From positions 104,142,586 through 104,206,585 of the forward strand of contig NC_134949.1 of assembly GCF_965638725.1 (NCBI RefSeq): DNA of 64,000 nucleotides, given 5' to 3'. Below, piece by piece: positions 1 to 13,600 of this stretch. Position 1 is the stretch's first letter, and each line of letters begins with the position of its first letter. This DNA comes from Aptenodytes patagonicus. Taxonomy: Eukaryota; Chordata; Aves; Sphenisciformes; Spheniscidae. A program made the translations under genes and the position numbers. Under the pieces are notes generated by a model that did no database searches, was not told the origin of the DNA, and saw nothing but the letters and a program-made list of their open reading frames with translations.

Positions 1-3000
1 GAGAGCGCGCAAGAGGAGCTGGGGGGTGTGTCGCGGGGATGGGGTACGTACCAGTGCTGCGGTGGTCTCTCCAGAGCGAGGACTGCTCTCATGGCTGTGA
101 CTGATGTCTCACACTTGTGCATGGTACAGGTGGGGCTGCTCGGCTCTTCGGCTGCAGATATGTTGGAGCTCCCTTATACACCTCTGGGGAACTGGGTCCT
201 CTCTTTGCTCCTCGTGTGCTGTTCATGGGGTTTTCTTCTGGGAGGTGAGGTGACTGCAGCTCGGTCCAGTCTCTGGGCTGTTCTTGTGAGACGGAAGCGG
301 CTTTCAGGTTGCCACCTCCATTCATCAGAGCAGACTAACCTGGGAAAGAGAGGAGAGAGACAGGGCTAACAGGATCAAAGAAGAGAGACATGCTCCCACC
401 AAAGCCTGCATGTGCACATGCACCATAGGTGAGGTGCTGCAGCTCTTGTCTAATAACTGGCTGCATCTCTCGCTCTGCTGGAGGCATCTTCAGAAGCAAC
501 TAGTGATCAAAGAGCCTGACTTTCATCCCCACCAGAAATTGAGCCCTTTCCAGCTGGAAGTCACCAAGGTTATGGGTGCCCACACAGTGTGCAACAGCTA
601 GGCAACAGACAGCTGGCTTGGCAGGGAGAGTCAGAAAACCTGCAAGGTGCTTATGCTCCATGTACAGCCAGTGGAGAGAGTTAGGTGCCTTCTGTAGGCC
701 TTGTCACTGATATTTTGGTGGTGCCTTCTATTGTCCTTGAAGGGTGCAAAGATGTATGGTCAGGGCAGCTCAGGGCCATCGCTGAGCTGAACGGTTTATT
801 GCTGTCTCGGCCTTAGGGCTGGAGCTGATGTTTGGAGTGAGGCTTTTAGCACCTTTAAGGCTCTTGGCTCAGGTCCTTGAAGCATGGTCAGTCCTCCCTC
901 CACGTTCCTGTGCAGAGGGACTCCTTCCTAGCATCTGTCTTCTGGCTTGAGCTTTGTGTTTTTCACCTCAGTGTCCCTTTTCATACTCTTCTCCACCTTC
1001 CCCAACCCTTAGCATGTCTTTAGAAAAGTCAGGGGATGCTGCGAGCTCCAGATGCCTCATGAGCTCTCTATTCTCTTTCTTCCCTCCCTCCTTCCTTGCC
1101 CTCATCTCCAGGTTAATCTTCTCCATTTATCTTGATTATCCTGCCTTGTAATACATGTTTTACTGCTCGCAAGGTCAGATTGGTGATGTTCATAATTTTA
1201 GCTTATTTCCCTAGGAAGCAGCGTTGACTGGCTATGGTCCCTGGAGTAATATGCTTCTTCATGGCACATCTCTGTGCATGCATATGTGTGTGAGACAGAG
1301 AGAGAAACAGAAATCCTTGATAACAGCTTCTAGAAGAGAGCCTCTGTGTCACAGCTCAGGGTGCCCAGGAGGACATTTAAAGGACATTTAAACCATGCTC
1401 TAGCAGCCAGTTCTTCTTTACTGGAGCAGTAACCATCAAGTGATGCCTTAACAGAACAAGTCATGTAGGTCTCCATGGTTTTTACCTCTCCCTATCTCCC
1501 TGCTGCTCAACAAACTATGGCTACACAAATCTTAGCTGTCAGTCCAATGAGCCTTGCATAATGTTTGTGGTTTTATGACCCACAAGAGGATGGAGGAGAA
1601 GAGGGGGACTCCTCAGAGCATCCCCAGCACCACGGTTGCGCTCTCTCTGTGTTTTGTTTCCATGTCTCAGGCAGCTTCTGAGAGCGGGTGGTTGATGCTC
1701 TCCGTGAATGCAATGCTGGCAGTCGTACCAGCGACTGCTGTGGTTCTCTCTGGTTTTGCAGGCTGCAGAGGGTCGTGTTGTGTCATTGCTGGGTCTTTGG
1801 CTGGATAATCTCCAGAGAGGAGCCAGGATGTTGTGGGAGGCGCCTTCCTCAGTCACCTTGTAATGAACATCCTAGTGCCCCCACAGTCAGACCTGTGCTG
1901 ATGAAGCAGATACTGGTTTTCAGATTAATACCCGGGGCTGCTTCAAAAGGGGTCATTCAAGACCCCTGAACAACTGAACACCTGAGAGCTCTGTCAGTCT
2001 AAGTCTGTGGCTCTGTAGTCACCTTAATATGACGTAACTTCAGGCTGCTATTGGATGTCTTAGTCCTAGCTTTCTCCTTTCCCTTGCCCACTAGCCACGT
2101 GTTCCATATGCCAGTGAGTTTGGGGTGCACTATATCCACTACCAATTCACTAAGGGACACCATAAAGAAGGCTTGTCTGGAGGTCTTTTAGCAAATTGAG
2201 CCAGCGTGTGTTTCCAGATTGTAAGTTAATGCTGGGATTCTAGTTTCCTCTTAAAACCCTGCTCCCTGTTTGTCAGAGTGACCTTTCTATTTGACAGGTT
2301 CCAGGTGCAGACATGACAATCGATATATGTCAGCCTTTAAAGTGTGTTCAGGTGAGAAAGGTAAAATAGTGGCTTCCCGATTGTTTCATTAATCTTTTTG
2401 CTTTGTGAAATCCCACATCCTCAAGGGACAGGGTGCTGGAGCTTCTCCTGGTGTGTTGGTTTACCGTTTCAGTGCTCAGGCTGTCTATCCTTGGCACTCT
2501 TGCAGTGGGTAGTGTTTGTAGTTGTCCCCCATGCCGAGTGGTAACTGCAGAGGTGGCAGTGCTGGTTTTGAATTGCATGTATTAATGTGGCTGCAAAGTA
2601 ATTTCACCTAGGGCTATCTTGTGGCCAAGAAGTAATGTTGAGGAAACGCCAGCAGCTTGAAACACTCCAGTCCTTTCCTACTCTCAGGAAGAAATGAGCA
2701 GTATTTGAGAAACAGAACAGGTAGCTCCTGAAGGAGGGAATGAATAAAGCAGGCAATGGCAGCATTAACCCAGCTCTGAAGTGAAGGTCTGTACATAGGA
2801 TGGCAGAAGTGCCCTGCATGGCATCTGGAGCCAGATTTGGCCTTTGAGTGTGACGTTCCTGGCCCCTTGGGTGTGAAGCAGTTACAAGGACTGGCAGCGT
2901 GAGGAAAAGCCCTATGAAGGATGCTGGCTGTACATGTGAGAGCTTACAGAGAATTTAGGTATCACGAGGGTATGTTGTCCATCACTTGGTGGTTTGTGAA

Positions 3001-3604
3001 AACTCAGCAGCAGCAGCAGTAGGATCTGAAGCTCCAGTGTTTCTCCCTTTCATGGCCTGCTCCTCGCTGTCACACAAGCCGGCACGAGTTGGGTTGCAAA
3101 GTAGGGGGAGGGTTGTGCACAGGTACAGGCACGCTGCCCCAGGTAGCTCATGTGTGCTTTGCAGGGAGAGGGACCTGCACTGCTGTAGGGTGAGTGCTGG
3201 GTTTTAACTTCTGTACGCTGGTGTGGGGTTCTGTTGGGCAGGATTGTGGACCAGTCTGGCGAGCGGCTAGATTGCCTGTGGCCGTTTCGTGTCCTTAGAA
3301 CGCAGTGCTCTCCTTTTTACTTCCATCTCTCGAGCTGTGTGTTGTTTCTTTCTTGGTGAGCTCATGTTGCAGCAGAGGGGGAGGAACAATAAAAGTACGC
3401 TCGGTTCACGACAGCTGCTTCCCTGAAGCCAAAGCTGGCAGGAGACCACGCAGAGGAACGCGGGCTGAGCTTGGAGCAAGCCCCATGTGCAGGGGTGGAG
3501 ATTTCTTCCCACCCACAGCCTTGTGTTTGGGGCTCCCCTTCCGCTGCAGTATCTGGCCTGCCTCTGAAACCCCGATTCTTTCATCCCCGAAAGCTCGGGC
3601 TTGC

Positions 3605-3650
3605 CCTGAGGGTTCTCCACCCCTTTTCCTGAGGGTTCACCACCCCTTTC
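3605..3650. repeat. 23-bp tandem duplication
   Basis: Two adjacent 23-bp units (3605-3627 and 3628-3650) beginning CCTGAGGGTTC differ at only two positions. This is a small replication-slippage duplication in intronic DNA, and I see no function in it. Confidence 0.8.
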
Positions 3651-4704
3651 CCTTCTAGAGACGTTGCCTTGCCCTTTGTGCACTTGCCCCTTTCCAGGCG
3701 GAGAAGAGCATCCTCCATGCAAGCTTTACCAGGCTGATCTGCAAGTGGTCAGGACAGATGTGTCCTTGGAGGGGACAGGTGTGGTGACTCCCTGGCACTT
3801 GCTGATCTCGGGTTTTAGGGGAAGCAGAGGTGCAGGTGGTTCCTTTTGAACCCAGGTGACTGTGAAAGCATTTGGATTCAGGCTGAGCTCTCAGCATGAG
3901 GATGCCAGCTGAGCAGTACCCCCTCACTGCTCTCTGCCCCCTTCCTCACACAGCATGGAGGGGGAACAGTGCCCAGGCTCCGGGTCCTGCCCGAGGGAGG
4001 AAGGTGGTAGATAGATGCATGTGGGTCAAGGGGAGACCCGAGGGCTGCCAGGCGGGCTCTGTTCCCAGCTCCTTCTTGGATCTTTCTTCTGCCTGCCAAG
4101 TTTTCAGGGATGGAGTGGCTGAGGTGGGAGGTGCTGTCTGGGAGCGGCGTGCGTCCGTGCGGTCTGCTGGACTGAGACAAGGGCAGCAGACGGTCTCTGG
4201 TGGCACTGTGCATGATGAGGACTCTGCTGTGATCTGGGCAGGCTAGGACGTCTGGATAGGTCTCTTGGCAAGGAGGCTTGAGCGGATTTGTGCTGGTGTA
4301 TTAAATTGCCATTGTCCTCATATGCATTACCGCACTTATCTTTTCCCTGCAGCACAAGCGAGGGGGTGATTCGGCAGAGCTTTGAGAGGGCCTGGGGTCT
4401 GAGTGCTGGGGAGTCTTTCTGACAACAGCAGAATAAAAAAGCAGAGCTTTCACACAAGCAGGAGGTTGTGGCAAAGCCCCCTGAGCACCCCCTCACCCCT
4501 TTTGTACTCAGGCACAGACCTACCCATCCCGACCTGCAGGGCACCCACCTCCCCATACCTCTGTGCTCTTCCCACCCCTCCGTCCTCACGTCGTCCCTCG
4601 GCTGGTTCCTTCGTGACTAATCCTGGGGCGGGCGCACAGGGAGAAGCCGCAATCGCCTCTATAAATCTGCCCTCTTGCTGCTGGGTTTTTGACAGTAATG
4701 AACG

Positions 4705-4735
4705 TGGGAGGAGGGATGGGGGGGGGTGGCGGGGG
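4705..4735 (+). other. G-rich tract with G-quadruplex potential
   Basis: Four or more runs of at least three G occur within about 30 bases (GGGAGGAGGG, then a run of nine G, then GGCGGGGG). This fits the usual G3+N1-7 quadruplex pattern on the + strand. It lies in the presumed IGSF3 intron beside a CNE-like AT-rich block. The pattern is seen directly; folding is inferred. Confidence 0.5.
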
Positions 4736-7700
4736 ATGATAACCGAGCAGACACCAGGGGTGTTGGGCTCCTTGTTGCTTTTTTGCAAGCCGGGCTATGG
4801 CAGATTGATTGGCCTGGGAGCCGTCGAGCAAACAAGGCAGTCAAGCTCTTCATTAGAGCATTAATTAGCTTCCAGGGGCTCTCCAGGGGCTGCTTCGTAA
4901 AGTTTGGTTTATTAGGAGCTGTCAAGTTGAAACCGTTGTAGAGGGGGAGGGTGGAGGCTCCTCAGCTGGCCTTGGAGAAGGGGGAGGCTTGTGCCTGAAC
5001 CTTACTTTGGGTGCAGGGTGGGTGCAGAGTGCTCTGCCGCCCTCCTGCTGTCCACAAGAAACCACCACTGACAGCAGCCTGGTGGCGTTGGGGTAGCAGT
5101 GACCAGAGATTAGGAGCGGAGAGCAGAGGACCCTTACCTCTTGGTCCAAGCCCCATCCCTGGCAGCCGCAGAGAGGCTGCTCAGTATCCCGCTCGTCCTT
5201 CCCTCTGAAGACTTGGTGATGGTTGTAACTGCACAGTCTGGGGACACTGGGAGGATGAGGAGGGGATGAGGCAGAGGAGAATTGGAAAAACAGGCTGCTT
5301 TATGGCACGCTTAATGTCGGGAAAGGAGGACCGATTTTCAAACAATTACCAAGACACTTGCCTAGGATAAGGAGAGGCTTTCCCTAACAAATGAAATTCA
5401 GATATTACTGTTAATGCCTTTCTTCTGTCTCATTTCTTAGTAACATCTGCGTGCGAGGAATCCTCTCATGGATGGATGCAAAAGATGCCTTTTCTACCAT
5501 GGGTGTCCAGTGGGGTACTAACCTCTCCCAGACTCTTGAATGGAGGCTCAAACAAGTGTTTTCAAGGGCCGCAAAGTGCCTACTTAAAAACCTGACACTT
5601 TTTGCTGCTGGCAGCATCCAGCAATAAAGTGAAACAAGGAAAGCTAATGAGCTGGAAACTTCCTTACAGAAGTGGTCTGGAAACTCAGGTTTGCTGTTTG
5701 CTTGATCCCAGAGTGGTTTTGCTCTGTAGAATAGCACTGCTTCCCTGCTTTACAGCTACCTGCTCCATCTGGCAAATAGTTGTACTCTTGCTTGAGTGAT
5801 GAAGGAGTTCAAGGAGTGCTCAGGAGAGACAGGAGGCTGTTCATCAGCAGCCGTGACTGTGGCGCAGAGCAGTCTTCTCTCCCCTGGGTGCTCGGGGACT
5901 TGCCCCTTTCCCTTCATCACCAGTGGGGTAAAACCTGCTGTTCTGCCTCAGAGCTGCTGCTCTTTCCTATCGGCTTCCAGCACACTGAACAGACAAAATT
6001 AAAGGGTTCAGTGTTGCATGACCCAGGACTGTCCCCTTGCATATACCTGCATTATTGACCCAGCTGGAGCCCTTTTTCTTTTCCAGGTGGCATAGGTGGG
6101 TTTGCTTCCTCTACCTCGTACCCCTGGTAGTCTCCTACCCTTGCACGTTTGCCCTGGGGAGCTCTGTCCCTACACTTGCCAGATCCCCTGGGACACCTTC
6201 CCCACTTAGACTTGCTGCTGCCTCCTTGGCACAGTTACTTATCCCAGGCTAGCACCCCGGGGTGCTTTTTTTCCACACTTAGCCATCACACCCTGCTCCC
6301 AGCATCCCTGTCCCTCATCTTCTCCATGTGCCGTCACTGTCACACACACCTGAGAGCCTCCTCTTCTCACTGCCGCTGTGGTGCATAACATACCCTCTAG
6401 TGTTTGGGCACTGGTTTGTAAATACAGATTTGAGGTGGGGTTTCACCCATGGGCACGCATCCACATGAGGATGCTCTCCCTGCCCTGCTCCCAGCTGGCT
6501 GGCCTTGTCAAGCTGGCTGTGGTTTCACACTCATGGGTATCAGAGAGGTGCTCCGCCACATCACTCAGCTGGGCAAATCTGGCCCACTGCAGGTCACATG
6601 TGGGCATAAGGTTACATTGGTGTCAGCGGAGCCAAAGCAACCAGAGCAAATGCCATCTTGATCCCACAAAAACATTGCCATGTGGAAACGAGCCCATCAG
6701 TGTGAGCAGCAGGGGAGGGAGCTCGTGCTGGATGCACTGCAGCGTTCCCGACCCCCTGCTGGGGATGCTGACACTGGCCTTGCAGGGTCTGAGCTGTGTT
6801 TTACCTCCCCCTGCCTTTGGTTTCCCATTTGGGAGCAGTGATACTTGGCTCCTCTGCAGGTTTGCCCGTGAAATGTTTCTGTCAGAGCCAAGCATGTTGA
6901 GCTGACTGCAGTGTTACGTTCAGGGCTTCCTTTGGGGCTTTAGCCTGGAAAATGCACCCAAGGGCATAACCTGAGAAGTGGGATTTTAGATGTATGAAGC
7001 ATCTCGGATGCATTTCACGAGGGTGAAGGGGGTGGGAATGGATCCTTGCACCTAGTTGGATCCTAACCCAGCTCAGCCTGCTCTGTGTGTGCCCATTGAT
7101 CTTACTGCAGGCAGTCTTGCTTTTCAGACCCCGAACAAGACTGACGACACCAGGAGACCTGGGCTGTATTCAGAATATGCCTCTCTGTTCAAATTAACTC
7201 TCTTCAAGGTCACTTTTTTAGGAGCAATTTTTTCACTTCAATTTCAAAGCACTCTCTGCTTCTCTCTTTGATATCTCCTGAGTGGTTTTCCACTCCCATT
7301 TGCAGCATGCATATACAGAACCACGGTGTCAGCCTGTTTGCAGTCTGTGCACATGCAACTTCTTTGATGTTGTCTTGAACGCCTTCTCTCCACATACTGT
7401 AGCTTCTCATCGATTCCCTGTTTGCTCTCCTTGGATTAAAATACTCTGCAGTGAACAGTACTTAGACGTTGTCCAGCTGTAAAGCTTTGTGCATCCCTCA
7501 TGTCCTTGAAGTCTTCAAAAGCAGAGTCAGCAGGGGCAGCCCTTGGGGGAGAGGGAGCACTGGTGATGAGCGGGTTTCCAGCCAGGTGTTAACCACCGTT
7601 CTCCTTCCCCGGTCCATGCATGGAACCTCAGCCCCTTGGCTGCCTCACTGGTCTCCACAAGGTGAGTGGCCTCAGGGCCAGCAGGCTCAGTGCTGCAGCA

Positions 7701-7920
7701 GCACAATTTTTCTCTTGCTGCATTCTCAGCCCTCCAGTCAGAGCGGTACCCAGCCCAGGTGTCCCTCCCAGCATGCCCGAGCAGCAGCTTTGCCTGTCCG
7801 TCCTTGCGAATGGGACCTGTACCATTTTTCTAGCTTCTGTATCACATGGGATGCTTCTCCTGGCATAAGAAACTAGATATTCCCCATCAGTCCTTTGCAC
7901 AGACAGGCCGTGTCCTGTTT

Positions 7921-8103
7921 TGGTTAAACATTGGAACAGGCTGCCCAGGGAAGTGGTTGAGTCACCATCCCTGGAAGTATTTAAAAGACGTGTAGATGAG
8001 GCGGTTAGGGACATGGTTTAGTGGGCATGGTGGTGTTGGGTTGACGGTTGGACTCGATGATCTTAGAGGTCTTTTCCAACCTTAATGATTCTATGATTCT
8101 ATG
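7921..8103 (+). mobile_element. CR1 LINE, severely 5'-truncated 3' end
   Basis: This 183-bp copy begins inside the last codons of the CR1 reverse-transcriptase ORF (the [13 protein letters not shown] segment is recognisable), continues through the ORF end and short 3' UTR, and finishes with ATTCTATGATTCTATG. It differs from the matching part of the 48-49 kb copy by only a handful of bases, so both belong to the same young CR1 subfamily. It is non-coding and sits in the presumed IGSF3 intron. Confidence 0.93.
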
Positions 8104-10608
8104 AGAAGGAACAGTGCTGAACAGCCAGGCAGAGATGGCCCAGCCCCAATTACTGTAAATCCCCTGCTTCTTGCCTTCACGAGCATTGGTTCGACTGATG
8201 GTCTGTGGGTGTATTCTGCTGGTGGGACACAGCTGGCTGGACACAATGGCTTTGCTCTTCAACGCGACAGTGACCTGCATAGCCAGGTGGTGCAGCAATG
8301 CCCCCGTAAAGAAAGCAACTTCCGTGAAATAAACCCAGCCATTTCTTCTCACGGTGATTTTACCTTGTGAGATTAATACCTCTGTGTCAGCAGAATAAAC
8401 AAGGACAATTTTTATCTGAATGCTTTTCCAGAACCTTAGTTCATAAGAGGCTGATTATTTTGGGGTTTCTACCTGTTCTGACATTGGTCGGAGACTAAAT
8501 TCCTGGGTTCACTGAACCTGCGATCTGCTTCCTTACAGCAAAATGGCAGGCTCTGGACATGCTGAACCTGTGGCTCAGGGTCTTTTATTTTAACATGTAC
8601 ACATAAAAGTTGGCTCCCAGGGCCATCTTACTTACTTAAATAAGACTTTGGGATGCTGTTAAAGAAAATTCCTACACTTTCCCCTGTCCATTATAACAGA
8701 GAAGCACGGAGTCCGGATAATGATGGATCTGTAGCCCATCCTGCTGTAACACTTCCTCTATCCTTAAGAAGTTCAAGAAGACAATTTCTTGAGAAACAAC
8801 AGATGACTCATTTCGCTTGGTTGTTCTTCCACACAGTAGACGGATTCATCAGTTAATTTATGGAGCCAGCATTTAGGGTGCAGGTGGAGCTGATCTAGCA
8901 CTTGTTTGCACAGAAGGAGGTGATCCTCATCCCTGACGCGTGCTGCTGGCTGCGTGGTCCTGTCCCATTCCTTGTGCCAGCATCGATCCCGCTGTGCGCC
9001 AGCTCAGTTTACTAAACCTGCAGAAAATTAACCCGGTGGAAAGGAATAATTAAAGGTGAGTGGAGTGAGCTAGCTCTTGGATGGATTCAGTTTGATCCTT
9101 CTCAGGGGACTTCATCTTTGCACAGAGGGCAGCACTGACAACCTGGGCTGGCAAGGCTCTTGAGGGCAGCATCCAAAAGATCTTGCCTGAGGTCTGTCTG
9201 GAGAGCTTGCTCTCTGGATGGCAAGAAAATGGCATTTCATACCACCTTCAGCATCTCATCTCTCTCTGCGTAGCAGCCAGCTTTTCAGCGGTAGCCACTG
9301 AAAATGCTCAAGTCAAATACAGTGCGTGCAAAAGTCAGCTGTGCGCTACAGGGTGCAGTTGTACTCTTAGTGTGCACCTACACAAACTTTCCCAGGTTAC
9401 AGTAGTACAGTGTGCTTTGGGGCATGCGCCTGTGCTTGGAGCTCGATTTTGGACTGGGGCTGTTGAAATGGGTGACGGTCAGCGTGGATGTGCACAGCTA
9501 CTTAAGTACTCAGCTCATCTTGCTGCAGCAGCAGGCTGCAAGGCTGGGGAACGTCTGCACGTGCTAGGCTACGGACTTTGAGGCAACTTGCTGAACATAC
9601 TGAAATGCAGGTCACTTGGTGGTTTATTCCCGGCCTCTTTCTGTCCCTGAGAGGAGGTGGGTCACAGCCAGCTCTTAGGCTTGCTCCTGGGGCTGGGAGC
9701 ACCCACCAGTCCGTGCTGCAGGAGGCATCATTTGTGACATTCGTATAAGGAACTGTAAATTTGGGAGAGAAGTGTCACGTAGCTGATTTTTAGCAAAACA
9801 TGAGCAGTACATGTAGGGAGGAAGAGACCAAAGGCAGACAGGCTCAAGCCTCTCGAACCCCGGGGGAGTGAGGGTAGCATTTGGGTGGCACCTGGGGTGA
9901 TGCCAAGGGGCATGGCCTGGGTGGGTGAAGGCATGCCCGCTCCTTCCCGCTCCGCACAGGGGCTCTGCGAAGGGCCATCGCACCGTCTCTCCAGTGGAGT
10001 CGGGCAGGGCAGAGCGGAGTCGGATTAACAGCCTGTCTGATTGCAAGCAGACAGTAGTGTCCCTGCGAGGGGGGAGGGGGAAAAAAGGTGACCCACATCC
10101 ATCTAGACTAGCAGTCAGTCGGTTTGGTGGCTTGTCCAGAGACCAACCTTCTCTATACGAGAAAGGAGCAGCATGCAAAAACAAGGATTTAGCCTTATAA
10201 AATTAGTAGGCTAGAGAGGTTGCAAGAAGGCCTGCAAAGATAGGAGAGCTCCAGCTGCATCTCTTTATCGCTATTGCAGACAGACCTATATTCTGCTTTT
10301 GTTTGCATGTCCAACCCAGAGCAGCCCACCTGCAACCAGGACCTGAGCAGTTTGGGGACTGTAGAAAATTCTGGCATTGCTCTGAAACCAGTACTGCTGA
10401 AGGTCAAGATGGCAGGTTGGTGTTCGAAGTCAAAGCCTCAGCTCTTTTGTCTGCCCCCTTGGGAGGGGGCAGCAGCTGAGCCTTCCTCAGGAAAGGGTTA
10501 ACGTTGTCTCTCTTTCCCATGGAGCTGCTCTCCCAGTAATTCAATCATGTCAGCCTGTTTGCAGGCAATAAATCATTGTTATAGGAACACTACAGTAAAG
10601 TGACAAGT

Positions 10609-10632
10609 TAATAATGGCAGTAATAATGGCAG
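10609..10632. repeat. Short TAATAATGGCAG tandem duplication
   Basis: The unit TAATAATGGCAG appears twice side by side. It lies within an AT-rich block (about 10500-10760) that has several TAAT motifs and looks like a possible conserved non-coding element. Confidence 0.6.
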
Positions 10633-13600
10633 GCAAAGTCTAATGCTATTTCCCTTTCTCCTGCTCCTGTTGCAGCAGCAGCCTCCCATGTTGGCTAATG
10701 CAATTTGCAACCTCGCTAATCCAGTTTCAGGAGGAATTGTGTTCTGTTAAAAGAGAATAACTGGAGTCGGGAGCTGTGCTGCCATGTTCCTGCCATCTCC
10801 GGGGAGGCTGCCCCGGCGCTGGAAGTCTTTGTTTGTACTTTGCTGTGATTTCTATGCCACGGTTAAGCCTAATGAGCAAAGTCCTCCTAGGAGCATCTCA
10901 TCTTCTTCCCTTTTGCGAATGCCTCTTCTCTGAAAGGGCTCGCACATCTTTCCCTTTTGAATATTGGTTTGCTTTCAGCTAACCCAGTAAACATGAGTTA
11001 CCCACCCCTCGCCATGCTGAGTCAGAAGGCTGGCGTGTACTTGCTTGACTCGCGTTGCTCCAGTTCCCCACAGTCATTAACGCGAGTGTCCTTGCAACGT
11101 GCGTGGAGGTGGAGGAGGCTCTTCAGCCCTGCTTTGTGGAAGGGAGAAGGGCTGGCAGAGGTGCTGAGCGTTAGTGCATGTCTAAGCCTGTGGCAGGGCA
11201 GTGACCTGCACATGGGTCCCTTGAATCCCAGGCAAACATCCCCAGGCAGGAATTTGGGCACCGAATGCTTTTTGGGCCCTAGCAAGGGAAATGATGAGGC
11301 ACCTCAGGGTTGTGACCACAGGCTGAGGAGTCAGCTGAGTTTGTGCCAAAAGCCTGGCCAGTGCCCTTCAGGGTTGTACGCTGAGGGTGCTCGGCAGAGA
11401 TGGGTTCCTTGCAGGAAGAGTCGCCTTGGGGCCATGCTCCCAGAAGTGTGTGTCTCCTGATCGGCCTGCTAAACCCCGTGTGTGCTGTTAAACCATGTCT
11501 TGGTTCGGGTTGGGTTGGCCTCATTTCTGCTCCCCCCCCCCAGTGAAATCCTGATGGAGGCTTTTAAAAGTAGGACATTCCCCAGGAAAACTTTTTGCAA
11601 CACTTCATCAGTTCTCTCCAGGCGAGAGCATCTTCTGGAGGAGCTCTCCTCAGAGGGCAGCAGCCTCCAAAGTGGGACACAACCTCCCCGCTACTGTGAC
11701 GGGGCTCCCTGGGGACTCTGTGAGCTGGTGGTGGCCATCCTCCTGCCCACTCCTTCTGAGCCATGGCCACTGGCTCCTGCGGAGCTGGCTCCTTCCCCAG
11801 ACAGTGGCCCCCTCCTCCTTCATTGCAGGGCAGCACGCTGGGGTTTTGTATGGGGCTTTTTTGGGGGGAGGCTATCTTCAGCTGCAATTAAACATCACCA
11901 TTCCCAGGACTTGGTAATAGTGGCTCCCAGGTGGGAATTGAACTCCTGCTGTTGTATTTTCTTTCTGCCTACAAGGGAAGATGATGTAAGGAATCTGAGA
12001 CAGAGCATCTTTTTATCACAGCATTTTTAGGTACAGATTGCAAAGTGCTTTGGTAAAGGTAAGTGTTGTAACCCCTGCTTGATGATTAGCAAACAGAGGG
12101 GAGGGAGCCAAGTGGCTTCACCATGGCAGCGAGTCAGCAGAAAAGCTGTGAATCACATCACTGCCTCTGTCCTCCTCCTCTGATGACTGCTTTCCCTTCC
12201 CCCCAAATATTTGTATAACTGTGCTTACCACATACCCAGCTTGAGGAGACCGATTGCCTGCCTGACGGTGGGTAGAAAACCCCTACCATATACATAAGCT
12301 TGGAGAGCACCTAGTCATGTCGTAGCCTGCTGTGGTTGTAAGGTGTGTCTGACCTGGTCCCCCAGCCCAGAGGTGCAAGCTTTGAGGACCAGAGGCTGCC
12401 GCAGGTATCCTGAGACAATGTGTGTCCATGCAAATGAGTGGGGACGTTTTCCTCAGCCTGGGATTTAGTGCAAAGGGACTGTGATGCTGGAGGACGGTCT
12501 GTGAAGTGAGGAGCTTAGCAAGTGTATGGACTTGCTGTGGACACCTGGCGTCTTTCCCAGCCTCTCCACCCTAAGAGGCATGTTATGTCCCCCATGTCCT
12601 GGCCGGGCTTCAGTGTGCAGCATCAGGCGTTGAACCTCCCAGAGCTCCTCCAGTAGATGCGGCGGGATGCCCTCAGCAGTGCGGGAGAGCGTGTCTCCAT
12701 GCCATCGGAGAGCTGATGTCTTCTGTCCCGGCGCTGCCTGCAGGGCCCCTGCCCGAGCACCACTGCGGAGTTCAATGCCTGCACACATTCTTCACACAGG
12801 TTGCATGGCTTCACAGGGGCTGGGAGACCAGGTTAGCTTAAAAAAAATATGAGGGTTGTAACCATGACTTGTTGCCAGTGTAAATTGAAAGCCTTAATAG
12901 TGTATGTAGGGCCAATTACAGTACATCAAGGTATGATATCCTCTTTACTGGCACCCTCCAGGGAACCAGGAGACATTGTGGCAACAGGATTATGGTTTGC
13001 AGATGATATGCATGATAACTTCACCTAGACACATGCACCTGTTTCCCTCACTAAGCAGATGTTCGGGAGGCTGTTAAGAGAACATCAGCCTCTTGACAGC
13101 ACAGCAGAAAATGCCATGTAACCATGCCTGTTCACATCGCTGCGCCCACCGCCTCCGCTGCTTGACAGAGGGCTGGAGCACCGAAACCCCAGCCCCTGGG
13201 GCAGACTGGATCAATTCAGCATTTGAAAGCCGAGCCCTTTCCTGGCTCTCTGCCCAGGCAAATCCCCAAGCCAGGAAAGGGAGTTTCCCCCATGTCAGGA
13301 GGGCGAGGTTTGGCTGGCTCAGTGCCTGGGGTGTCAGTCTTCTTGCAATCTCACTCATGCACAAGCGGCTACAATCATTTCCGTGTCATGCAGGCATCCT
13401 TAAACATGACCTGGCAAGCTGCACGGGGCATAGCGAGACCCGGTTTGCACTGGAGTAGACTTACCACCAGGATGGAAAGAGATGGACTCCCTGGCGTTGT
13501 ATTGTACTATTACCATTACCATCACCCTGGACCCCTAACTTCAGGATTTTTTGTTTGTTTTAAATCATTGTTCCTGAGTGCAAGATGACCCTTTTGGATT

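Noticed and set aside
11482-12030. A 182-codon + strand frame considered as an IGSF3 Ig exon
   Set aside because: It lacks the Cys, Trp and Tyr-x-Cys Ig pattern and the VEEW motif present in the real Ig exons.
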